A stretch of 64,000 bases of DNA, taken from assembly GCA_001510575.1 (NCBI GenBank), contig LNGK01000002.1, forward strand, positions 93,271-157,270, read 5' to 3'. The DNA comes from Knoxdaviesia capensis (taxonomy: Eukaryota; Ascomycota; Sordariomycetes; Microascales; Gondwanamycetaceae). Below, one piece after another: positions 21,811-32,050 of the stretch. Position 1 is the first letter of the stretch; each line of letters begins with the position of its first letter. The notes under the pieces are model-generated. The model ran no database searches. It saw only the letters and a program-made list of their open reading frames with translations, and was not told where the DNA came from. Both the position numbers and the translations under genes were made by a program.

Positions 21811-23121
21811 TCACTTTGCAAACGCCATCAGACTCCTCCGGTCGTCGTTCGCACTCGAGCTACTACTGCTCCCAATCACCGTCGGCGCGCCGCCGTCCAG
21901 GTCCGGGTCGTACTCGGCCGCGCCGACGTGCACGTGCGGGTGATGCATGCGCACGCCCTTGACCGACTTCGCGTCCTCCGCAACGGGGGTTCCGTCCTCC
22001 TCCTCATCCGAGTCGGAGTCGGAGGACGACGACAGGTCGGCCGCGCTAGCGATCGAGAAGGCACGCGCGGCGTCGGGATCAGACGTGGGCAGCCGCTCGT
22101 GGTCGCCGGTATGATGGTGGTGGTGGTGCGGGTCTATCTGCTTCTTGATGAACGAGTCGATGATGTAGTACTGCATGGCGTTCATTATGAGCGGGAAGAG
22201 CATCATCACGAAGATGATCTGCAGCCGCTCGTTGCCCTCGGTCCAGCCCAGCGCCCAGTCGCCGATGCGCGAGATCCACGGGAACACGATGAAGATCACC
22301 AGCACGCACAGCTTCATGCCGAACAGGCCGCAGAAGTAGATGAACGACTGCTTGAGCCACCACCACGCGTTGGGCGGCTCGCCGTAGTTGCCCGACTGAA
22401 TCGACTGGGCCGGCTTGCCGAACGGCGTCACGGCGGCGGCGATGGTGAAGAGGCGGAGGAGGACGATCAGGATGGGGATGCCGAGGGTAGTCTGCAAAGG
22501 GGGGGGGGTTGTTAGTATCTATGATCTATGCTATGAATGTGGGTGGTGATGTCTGGGTGAACGTACATCTATGCCTAGGTTTAATAGGTAGAACGAGCAC
22601 GGGTTCGGGGAGTATGTCGATTCGTCGCGCGGGCCGTGGGCGACGGTGGCCGGGCCGGCCGTAACCGAGAAGCGGCCGGACGTCAACATCGACATGAACA
22701 CATTCGCGATATGCACCAGTACAGAGCCAAACACCTGCTTCGACACATCGAAGAACCAGATCTTGACGGGCCGCTGCGGCCGCTCGCGCCAGCGCTTGAA
22801 CACCAGTGACATCATGGCCAGGCCGCCCAGCGCCAGCTGCACCAGCAGGGCAAACGGGCCGAGCAGCTCGCAGTCGCCCTGCGGCTGGGGCACTTTCGGG
22901 CCGGCGGCCGCGCCAACGGGGGGAAAAAAGGTTGTCGTCGTGAGAGGGATCATGGTTGAGGACGAGGTCGCGGAGGAAGTGAAGGCTGTTGTCGGGGTGG
23001 GAAGTGCGGTGGCGATATGCACGAGGAACGAGGCGGCGACGGACGCCGGAGTCGGGAACTGGTCGAGAGGGATCGAGGACACGGCGGTGGGCAGGCCGTC
23101 AAGACCGGCGGGGGGAAGCAT
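21811..23121 (-). CDS. STIMATE / YPL162C-family membrane protein, 411 aa
   Basis: Minus-strand exons 22567-23121 and 21811-22491; the 75-bp intron joins LLNLGID to TTLGIPILIV in phase 0. The conserved core starts near residue 83 (CELLGPFALLVQ, KRWRERPQRPVKIWFFDVSKQ, GSVLVHIANVFMS, NPCSFYLLNLGID, GIPILIVLLRL) and continues with several membrane segments (IYFCGLFGMKLCVLVIFIV, QIIFVMMLFPLIMNAMQYY). This is the family of human STIMATE (TMEM110), an ER-plasma-membrane contact regulator, and of yeast vacuolar-membrane protein YPL162C. The cytosolic tail has a run of six histidines and a Ser/Asp/Glu acidic stretch. The N-terminal 80 residues are Thr/Pro-rich and variable. The yeast relative points to the vacuolar membrane here. 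Confidence 0.9.
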
Positions 23122-24476
23122 GACGAAGGAAAGAAGAAGGAAGGGGGGAAAGAGGAGATAGGAAGGGGATGAAGAAATGTTGAGCGCCACTGATAAGGCG
23201 AGATTGTGACAGAGGGCAGCCTGGACGGGCGTACACAATGCAACATACACAGCCGGGCTTAGAGCCAGAATGTGGTGAGTGGGTAAAGTGAGATGCAGCG
23301 AGTCCGGATTGGGAGCACAACCAGACCACGTGGGCGGTTTAGAGTTGATTGCACGACGGATATGTTTGGTTGAGAGATCTCGTAAGAATCGAGGAAGCAA
23401 ATGTCAAGGTGCCGGGGAGTGGAGACCAGAGCCGGAGATAGGAAATGAGGACGACGATATAGGGCTGCAAACGAAGGCGCGTGTCCAGGTTCAGACACAG
23501 AGAGAAGAGGACGTCTATAGGATCAACATGTGAGGTGACGGATGAGTGTCTTACTGTGGTGATGATGATGCTCAGGAGGCGAGCAACGAGGGCCGTGATA
23601 TATAAAAAGAACGAAGAGAAAAAAAAAGAATGGAAACAAAAGGGACCGGCCAGAGTATGAAAAAGAAGAAGAAGAAGAGAATAAAAAGCCCAAAGATGCA
23701 CAGAAAAAATGAAGAAGGAAATAAAGTAGCCGAGCAAGATATCTCGGCGAAGGTGAAGGAGGCGGAGAGAGAAAAAGGAAGAAATGTGCTGGTGACACGA
23801 TGAATCTCCAACACTGAATCTGGAAAAATGAAATCGGCGTGAAGATTCCGGCTTAGGCCTTCCCAGGCGCTGTAAAGTTACCGCCACCGAGCGCTAATTT
23901 GGCCCGGTGGAATGGGCTCAGAACGCCGCATATAGGCGCTGCAAACAGGTCAGATAGGGGAGGCAGATGGCAGGAGACTTGGGGGGAAGCTCATCTGACG
24001 GGGCGAGGGAGGTCGCTTTTGCGTGGTGAGGCAGGCATGGAGGTACTTGGAGTCGCTTAGGGGGCGAAGTACCCTGCAAACTCCCTGGAGGCCCTGAGCT
24101 GGGACGAGCGTCAACACACTTTCGACCCAGGCATATTGTCGGAAGATGTTCGGAGAGACACCGGCTAATCCCCGTGTAAAGTGCGCGCTTTGCTTGCCGC
24201 GAAAAGAAAAATGTGCTTCAGGATCATGATCGTGAGAGCTTCACTTTCGCTTCCCAACTGCACTTGGTCTTCCACTCATTTGCGCCTTTCCACCATCTTT
24301 TGATTTTCTGTTGTCAGGGGAATTTCCCCGGCTGCCAACCTTCTTTGCATTCTTCAACTGCATTTCTCCCGCCGCCGCTCGCTGTGTCCCGTTGACCGGC
24401 CCCTTCTCGACACTCCTTTTTTACCACTCGCGCGCTCTCTCTCTCTCTCGTTCTCCCCCGTCGACACACACCCGCC
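23122..24476. promoter_or_regulatory. Divergent intergenic region, 1.35 kb
   Basis: Holds the promoters of the STIMATE-like gene (-) and the mitoribosomal gene (+). Purine-rich on the plus strand up to about 23800, which is a pyrimidine-rich leader for the minus-strand gene. A CT run at about 24437-24450 precedes the mitoribosomal start. No further gene seen. Confidence 0.5.
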
Positions 24477-25532
24477 ATGTTCTGCTCGAGATTAAGGATA
24501 CCCCGGGTGGCTGTGGCCAGCCTGGCCCGCGCCACGGCTGTTCCCGCGCCGGCGTCCCGGCGGCTGCTGCACCAGATGCCGGCGCTGCCGTACGAACACA
24601 AAGAGGGCCTGCCCGGTCTGTACTCGGCCCAGGGCTTCGACATTGCCTGGAACCAGTACATGGACGTGATGCTGGACAAGCTCAATGCGCTGACGGCTGG
24701 TGAGTTTGTCTCTCCGGGGCTGGGTTCCGGATCTTCAAGCGACCAGCTCTGTTTGGTCGTGGTTGTCGCGTGCCGAGTGACTGGACGATAGATCACACCG
24801 GACGGCAGGTTCCGTTGCTTCAAAGACACTTCTGAAAGCCAGGAAAGTAAGAAGCCATGAAACTAACCCGACTCTCCCACAGGAACCGATATGGAGGAGA
24901 AGGACGTCAAGTCCATCCTGCTGTCCACGGCGCGCGAGCCGTCGCTGGCCCCGGTCTTCAACCACGCCTCGATGGCCCACAACAACCACATCTTCTTCAA
25001 GGCGCTCGCGCCCGACCCGGCGCCGATGCCCAGCCGCCTGCGCGCCGAGCTCGAGCGCAGCTTCACCAGCATCGAGACCTTGCGCCTCGAGTTCCTCGCC
25101 ACCGCCATGGGCATGTTCGGCCCGGGCTTCGTGTGGCTCGTCAAGACCGGCCTCAACGACTACTCCGTGCTGGCCACCTACCTCGCCGGCTCGCCCTACC
25201 CGGGTGCCCACTGGCGCCGCCAGCCCGCCGACATGAACACTGTCGGTGCCGACGGCTCGGCTGCCGACTTCATGCGCCGCTCGCAGAAACCCTTCAACGC
25301 CGCGCCGACCATGGCCGGCATCAACGCTAACCTGCCGCCCGGCGCTGGCAACACCGTGCCGCTGCTGTGTCTCAACACGTGGGAGCACGCGTGGATGCAC
25401 GACTTTGGCATTGGCGGCAAGCGCACCTACGTCGAGGAGTGGTGGAAGAAGATCGACTGGGAGGCCATTGAGAGCGTGGTGTCGCTGTCGCGGCCGCGTG
25501 CGCCGGCGGACGCCGGCGCCAAGATCGCTTAG
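24477..25532 (+). CDS. Mitochondrial small-subunit ribosomal protein, SOD-like (mS42/mS43), 290 aa
   Basis: Exons 24477-24699 and 24883-25532; 183-bp intron with AACTAAC branch site. Residues 1-33 are an Arg/Ala/Ser-rich mitochondrial presequence. The rest has the iron/manganese superoxide dismutase fold, as in yeast Rsm26 (mS42) and Mrp1 (mS43) of the mitoribosome small subunit. Alignment to MnSOD by eye shows ligand 1 (His) replaced by A57 and the Asp ligand of the D-x-WEHA motif replaced by N239, while H110 and H243 remain. Enzyme activity is therefore unlikely. Motifs LPYEHKEGLPGLYS, SMAHNNHIFF and NTWEHAWMHDFG fit the Rsm26-type group best, but the choice between the two paralogues is uncertain. 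Confidence 0.87.
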
Positions 25533-26415
25533 GCGCCGCGTGTGCTGTGACCGTCTGCGTTTGGTGTATGCATAGCATATTGTACATGTACACTGTATTT
25601 TCTTAGAATGCGTGTTTAGGAATCGGGGGACAAGCAACTGAAAAATATCTCTCTTGATAGCGGAAGCGCTGGGCAGCTGGCTCTTTGTTTCTGGATGCCA
25701 ACGCTTCCGCTCTGTAATATACTGATGGTTTCTGTTTCGTGTAGGGAATTTAACTGACAATTCTTTGAAAAGGTCACTATTGCTGAGTGAACTGACTATC
25801 TGATACACACGACACATATATGGCGACAAACATCGTCACTGAAGACCAGACTGATGGTTTTTAAAAAAAGGTATGTTGATACACACCGCATATATAAACA
25901 AGCTATAGCTAAATAATTCATAAGGGAGAGGAAGAAGGATATCATGAAACAGCAAGAAAAAATAACGAAGCCATCGTCAAAGTCCACCGCAAAAGCAAGT
26001 TATTTTCCAATTTACGACCATCATCGCATCCGACACAAACAGCGAAGTCTGCCGAAGCGCAATCCAAAGAAACATAAGAAATACCAAACGAGTAGAGAAA
26101 AAAGAAACCAAACAATAGTCATAGTCCGTTGGGGACCAGTCAGAAACAAAAAAAAAAAAAAAAACAGGCCAGGCAAAAAAGAGCAGAACGACGAGTTGAG
26201 ATTTCAAAAAGGCCTCTTGCGAGATTGAAGTGAAATGTAAGTGAGGAAAGGAAGATAGAATCAGAGAGTGAGACAGAAGAGAAGAATAATAAGAGTAAGA
26301 AGTCAAGGTGTGTGAAGGAGAGACGAGAAGGAGAAAAAGAAGACGATCAAGAGAGGAGAAGAGGAAGAAGAAGAATAGGAGATGGGTTGGAGTATTAGAG
26401 AAGAAGAGACACCGC
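25533..26415. other. Convergent 3' intergenic, 0.9 kb
   Basis: AT-rich spacer between two facing stop codons, with an A18-like run at about 26150. No gene is supported; it should contain both 3' untranslated regions. Confidence 0.55.
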
Positions 26416-29400
26416 TCAGATCATGTTGCTAGTCACGGCATTGCCGTTCATGCTGATTTCAAAGCCCTCGTCGCCGCGCTTCTTCAGCGCCTTCGCAATC
26501 ATCAGCTCGCGCATCCACTCGATGCGATCATCGCGGCCCTTGACGGCAAAGTGGTGGGTCTTGCCGGTGGTGTTCGCCGGCTCGCCGGGCCCGGCCGGCA
26601 CGATGCTCTCGCGGCGGCGGATGCGCCGGCCGCCGGGCCCGCTGCTGGTCTTGTCCTGCGGGATCAGCTGGAAGGCGAAGGCACCCACGGCGTCGGCCTT
26701 GGACGACGAGCCGGTGTGGAAGTGGGCGGCGCGGAACGCCGCGCTGATCTTGCTCTGCGAGGCCACGCTCGAGCACGCAATGGCGTAGTCGTCAATGTCG
26801 ACGTACTCCAGCGTGCGGTCGACCGTCTGCTGGTCCTTGTGCATCGCCAGCCGCGTGCCGCGCAGCGTGAAGTAGGCGTCCTGCCACTCGTGGCGCAGGA
26901 AGTGCGTGCGGCGCTTCTTCATCGGGCCCTGGAAGGTGACCGAGCTGCGCGCGCCGGGAGTGCCGGCGGCCGTGGTGGCGGCCGTGGAGGGGGCAGCGGC
27001 CGACGACGCTAGCGAGGCCGACGACGACGACGACGACGAGGCTGAGGCGCCGGTCGGCAGCGCCGGGGTGATTGAGCGCGCCGCCGCGGCTGCGACGGCT
27101 TCCTTCACCGGCATGGTGGGCGGGATGGCCAGCTCGAACGGCACGGTGCGCTCGACGGGCGACCACGGGTAGTTTCCGCGGGGCGGCGCGCGCAGGGGCA
27201 CAGCTGGCGGCGGCGTGGCGCGGTTCTCGTCGAGAGCCGGCAGCAGCGGGAACGACGGGCGGCGCGACGCACGCGACGCCGAGCGCATCACCGGCGCGGC
27301 CGCCGCGCGGTACCCCATGTCGGGCGGCACCGACTGCGACGTATCGCGCGACACCGGGCCCAGCGCCACGGCCGTCAGCGGCACGTCCATCTCCGAGAAC
27401 GGCGTGCCGAAGCGGTACGGGTTGCCGCCGGCGGGAGTCTTCAGGTCGGGCGACAGCGGCGACGCGCGCTCCATGGCGTACGGCACGAACTCGGCGGGCT
27501 GCACGGGCGCAGCCGCCGCGGCCGGCGTCGCGGGGACGTCGGGCTTGTGCATGGCGGCGGCAGCCGGCTCCTCGGCGTTCATCGCCTGCGACAGCTTCGA
27601 CTTGCCGGGGATGTTCAGCTTGGGCAGGCCGCGCAGGCGCTGGTGCGACTGCAGCGACGGGCTGGCCAGCGGCACCATGCCGGGCACGCCGTGCTGCGAG
27701 GCCGACGCCGACGCACCGGCCGGGAACAGCTCGAACGGCGGCGTCGGCGGCACGGTCTCGGCGTGGTCCAGCGCGCCCTGGAACGCCAGGAACTGCTTGA
27801 CGTTGTCCTGCGGATCGCGCATCTGCACGTTGCGCAGCGCGGCCTCCTGCAGGTACTGCAGCGGCGGCAGGCTGCCGGGGCCGAGCACGTCGGACGAGGC
27901 GACCAGCGACAGCACGGCGCCGTCGCTGAACGTGCGGGTCTCGTCCTCGCTGTCGGTCACCACGTCGCGCGGCAGCGGCTTCTTGCCGGCGCTGTTGTCG
28001 TCGCGGCGGAACCCGCCGGCGCCGGTGGCTGCCACGGGGCTGCTCAGCATGTCGTTCAGCCGCGGCGCCGTGTCCGGGTTGCCCGGGTCGCCGGCCACCA
28101 TCACGCCGTTGTGCGTGGTGGTCGCCAGCCCCGGGTTCTCCAGCTTGAACGCCTTAATCAGCTTCTGCTGGCGCCGGTACTTGGGGCAGTTGGTGCCGCG
28201 GCTGCAGTTGTGCGGCGGCGGCACCAGCTGCTCGATGCCGACAATCGACACACTCTCCATCGGTGTGGCCAGCTCCTCGACCGGCGTGGCCGGGACGCCG
28301 CCGGCGCCGTGTCCGCGGCGGCGGCGACGGCTGTGCTTGCGCGACGCGGTGCTCATCTCGCGGGTGACTTCGCGGTTGACCTCGCGGCTGGGCACGTCTT
28401 CAATGGGAGTCGGCGCGCGCACCGACTCGCGCGAGGCGGCAGTCGAGTGCGACAGCGTCGAGCCGGTGTGCGAAGACGCAGCGGCAGCAGCAGCAGCCGA
28501 GTCCGGGCGCGCGGTGAAGTCCCGCAGCACCTGGATCTGGTTCCACACGCGCTGGCGGATGCCGAACGACGTGATGTCCAGCTCGCGCAGGTCCTCGAAC
28601 TTGAGGGTGACCAGGATGGAGCCGTCGATGTCGTTGGCGATGAAGCGCTCGGCGGCCGCGCTGTCGACGCCGGCGTTCAGCATCGACTGCGCCACCATCG
28701 ACGGCGTCCACTCGACCAGCCGCGCGTTGTCCAGGTCTTCCCACGAGAAGCGGTCCTGGCGCTGCCACCCGGCCATCAGCTGGCGCTCGCGCTCGCGTTG
28801 ACGTTCGCGCTCGCGCTCGCGCTCCAGTTCTCGCTCGCGCGCCCGCTCCAGCTCGCGCTCCCGCAGGATCTCGTGCTCGCGCTCGAGGTCCCGCAGTTCG
28901 CGCTCCCGGAGCTCACGATCCCGCAGTTCCCGCTCCCGCAGCTCGCGCTCTTGTTCACGGGTGCGGTCGCGGTCGCGGCGCGACGGCTGGCCGGCCTCGC
29001 GCTCCCGCGTGCGGCTGCGGGTGCGCGACTCCGACTTGTGCGGCTTGCGCCGGCTGGAGCGGTCCTGCTGGTACTGGCGCGGCTGTTGCGGGACGGGCGG
29101 CGGCGGGTTGGTGTAGTACTGGTGGAGGTTTGCCGAGTCGTTGACGAGGCGCTCGAACTCGGAGTCGGGCCACAGCACCAGCGAGTCGTCGGTCCACTTG
29201 GGCGTGGCCACCTTGGGGGTGATGGGCGACAGGCTGAGCACATGCTCGTCGCGCTCGAAGCTGGACACCGAGCTGCGAAACAGGTGCGGGCCGCGCGGGC
29301 CCTCCACCGGCTTCGGGCTGGTCTTGACGATCTCGGGGTACGCCGGCTGGCCGGTGCTGCTGCGGGGGGTCGTAGCCTCGTCGTACGAGGAGAGAGTGGT

Positions 29401-29826
29401 TACGCTGCGGTCTTCGGCCTGTGGAGGAAGAGTTAGTACGTGGACGCAGGTGAGTTCAATACAGACACACATTGAGACAGAAAAACACACAAAGACACTT
29501 ACAGAGTTGAGGCTGTGGCGCGGCGAGTCCTGCTTTGCCGCCTCCCGGTCGCTCAGCACGTCGTCCTCATCCCAGCCGGTATCGCCAAACTCAGTCGCCA
29601 CCGACATCGGCCGGTGCGGCTGCTGCTTGACGGCAAAGAAGCCCTCGCGCAAGATGCCGGCCTTCTCCTGCATTTCGCGCGGCATGGCAAAGGCGGAAGA
29701 CGCTCCCCGCGGCTCGAGTGCCGTCGACGAGTACTCGCGGTAGTCCTATACGCCGGTTATCCAGTCAGTCGGGACAAGAATTCAGATGGACCCAAAAGAT
29801 AGGAAGCATGCAAGGGAGCTAACCAT
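26416..29826 (-). CDS. SAM- and PH-domain protein, Boi-like, about 1082 aa
   Basis: Minus-strand exons: probable start-codon exon 29824-29826, then 29503-29745 and 26416-29418. The 78-bp first intron (GTTAGC donor, GTATAG acceptor) is the weakest call; without it the first in-frame Met lies at 29685. The second intron (29419-29502, GTAAGT/CACAG) is 84 bp and has no in-frame stop. A Pro-rich region is followed by an Arg/Glu repeat helix (about 221-297), a SAM domain (about 309-383, VEWTPSMVAQSMLNAG to QIQVLRDF), a long disordered Ser/Pro/Ala region and a C-terminal PH domain (about 898-1065, MKKRRTHFLRHEWQDAYFTL onward). The SAM-PH order matches the fungal Boi/polarity group; yeast Boi1/2 bind Cdc42-linked proteins and phosphoinositides at growth sites. 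The SH3 domain of yeast Boi proteins is not seen. Large open frames antisense to it are by-products of its GC-rich codons. Confidence 0.87.
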
Positions 29827-30637
29827 AGTGTGAAGAAAGGGAACAAAAGAAGCCCAAGAGAACAAAAGGAAAAATCCGAAAACGGCCCAAGCGGGGCGGC
29901 TTCAAGCACCGGGAAGACCGAGACGAAGAACCTGAAAGGAGCAACGTCCCGCCGATTCAAGCGCGGTGTTCTGTAGACTGGATCTCGAAGCTTTTGACGA
30001 TGTTCTATTGCGATGTCGAGGTTGGGTTGACTGTAGACTGTAGACTGTCTGTATATATTCAAATCAAGGCCCGACGTTGGGGGTTGGCCTGATTGTGCCG
30101 CAATTGCTTTTTGTGGCCGTTGCCGGCGGAGATTCGCTCTATTGTGTCTGGGCGAGAGTATATACGGGAGATGCGAAGGATATCGACAAGCAAGTGAGGA
30201 GGAGTGTGTATTCAGAGAAGAACGTAAACGCAGGCTGGTGAGCGCAAAAAGGATGAAACGAGGAAACGAAATAAACGGATGAACAGATCGATAGAGAACA
30301 AAACAGATGAGGAACCGAGAACAGGAAGAAAAGAAGCACACAAGAAAGAAAACCGCAAATTCAAATTCCGCTGGTGGAAGTAATATATTTCCAGGATTGT
30401 TCCTTTGTCCGACGTTGAAGGAAATCTTAGAAGTTTCAGAAAATTGCCAACAGGCGTCAAAAGGAGGAAGCCGACGAAGGGGGGGTGAAGGGGGGGCGGC
30501 TAGGGAAGGTTATGTAGTAGAGGCGAAGTGAGGAGAGAGAAACAGGACAAAGAGAGAGAAGACAGACGAACAAACGAGCCGCACCTACACAAAGTTGCAG
30601 TAGTAGGATGTGCGGAGAGAAAGGCACGAGAAGGGGG

Positions 30638-30643
30638 NNNNNN
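30638..30643. other. Assembly gap of six N inside a poly-G run
   Basis: Six undetermined bases lie between G5 and G14 runs. Homopolymer length here is evidently unresolved; the true gap size is unknown. Confidence 0.98.
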
Positions 30644-31468
30644 GGGGGGGGGGGGGGTGAGAGAGAAAGAGCTTGAGAGACAGTGTGTGTGAGTGTGTCT
30701 GTGTGAGGGCCGATCTTGGCCCCAGCCGCGGAACCGGCGTTAGGATGCAGACCTCTGATAGAGGGCCTGAGAGTGCCAGAGGTGTGTGTGTGTGGGTGGG
30801 TGCCGGGCTTGTTGGTTCTTTTCCTTTTGGAACTGTGGTGGTGTGTGATTGTGGTTCGGCTAAGGGGACTAACAACCCCCAGACAGGATTCCCTAGGCAA
30901 ATGTGATGAGTGAAAGCTGCTCGTTGGAGACTGTGTCTCTGGGGGTGTTAGAGGGGATAGAGTCAGAGAGAGAGAGAGAGAGCGAGAGCTGTGGAACTAC
31001 GGGGTTCGGGGAGCGGCGCAGTGTCGACATCTCCCCCCCTCGTCAATTGAGGAAATTCTTTCCTGGCCCTTGCCCGGTGATCGACATACGAGCCCACGAG
31101 AAGTTTTTCTTGCTTTTCCTTCTCTCTCTCCCACTCTCTTGACCTGCAGCCTGGTCACTCGCATAATGGCCCCATGGCATGAACGAACGCAGGCGCGAGA
31201 TGCAGCAAGGTGGCCTCATCGGCTAAGAAGAGCCAGTTCATAGGTCGACGGCCATATGCAGCAACCTGCAAGGACAGGAATAGAAGAGGAGGCAGGCAGA
31301 TGCCGGCGGGTACAGAGCAGCGAGCGAGCGGGACGCAGGCCACTTCTGGTTGGAGAGACGGGCTCACAGAACACCGTTCCAGAGGGGGGCGGCCCGCCTG
31401 GAGGAACACAGCTACAGCGGGCAGTGTAGCAGTGCAGCGCCGAAGGAAGACGACATACGTCCGGCGGC

Positions 31469-31491
31469 CAGCAGCAGCAGCAGCAGCAGCA
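31469..31491. repeat. AGC trinucleotide microsatellite
   Basis: Seven or so consecutive AGC units outside any supported gene. Confidence 0.85.
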
Positions 31492-31922
31492 CATCAGAGT
31501 TGCAGCAGTGTTGGTTACAGGGCAACTCACTCAAACATGGGAATACACGTAACAGCAGATGTCCACAGATCCTCGATGCCGGCGCAAAACGGCCACCACC
31601 CATTGGCCAACAAATACACAGCACAAGAATAGAACCAGCGCCGTGGCTCGGTCGGCCGTGATTGGCTGGCCGCCAGTGCTGGGCCCCACCCCGGAGCTTG
31701 TGGGGCCCACGGAACCTGCTCTTTCTCTCTTTTTTTTTTTTTTTGCAGATTATTTTAAGGACCACCACTAGCCCCTGATTGGTCCGCGCCGGACGTGGGC
31801 CGCTCCGCACTAGTTCGCTTTTAGCCAACCACACTGAATAGCTTAAGCGCCGGCCACCTCCTTCCCTGCTCGCTCGATTTTTTATGAATTGTGCACACAG
31901 GGTCACAGCGAGGGAAAGAGCG

Positions 31923-31993
31923 AGAGAGGGGGATGCCAGGAGGAAGGTGCAAGCCCAGAGAAAGAGAGAGGGGGATGCGAGGAGGAAGGTGCA
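31923..31993. repeat. 29-bp direct repeat, two copies
   Basis: Copies at 31923-31951 and 31965-31993 differ at one base (GATGCC versus GATGCG within the unit) and are 42 bp apart start to start. Purine-rich, non-coding. Confidence 0.85.
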
Positions 31994-32036
31994 CCTCGGA
32001 GCTTGCCTTTGTCGGGGCTAGCGCCAGAAGTATGCA

Positions 32037-32050
32037 GTACAGTACTGTAC
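32037..32050. repeat. 14-bp palindrome GTACAGTACTGTAC
   Basis: Perfect inverted repeat made of overlapping TACAGTA and TACTGTA, the same motif pair as at 13947-13960. Confidence 0.85.

Noticed and set aside
27215..29436. Plus-strand frames of 528 and 629 codons antisense to the SAM-PH gene
   Set aside because: The minus strand encodes recognisable SAM and PH domains; the antisense frames exist because GC-rich third positions suppress stops.
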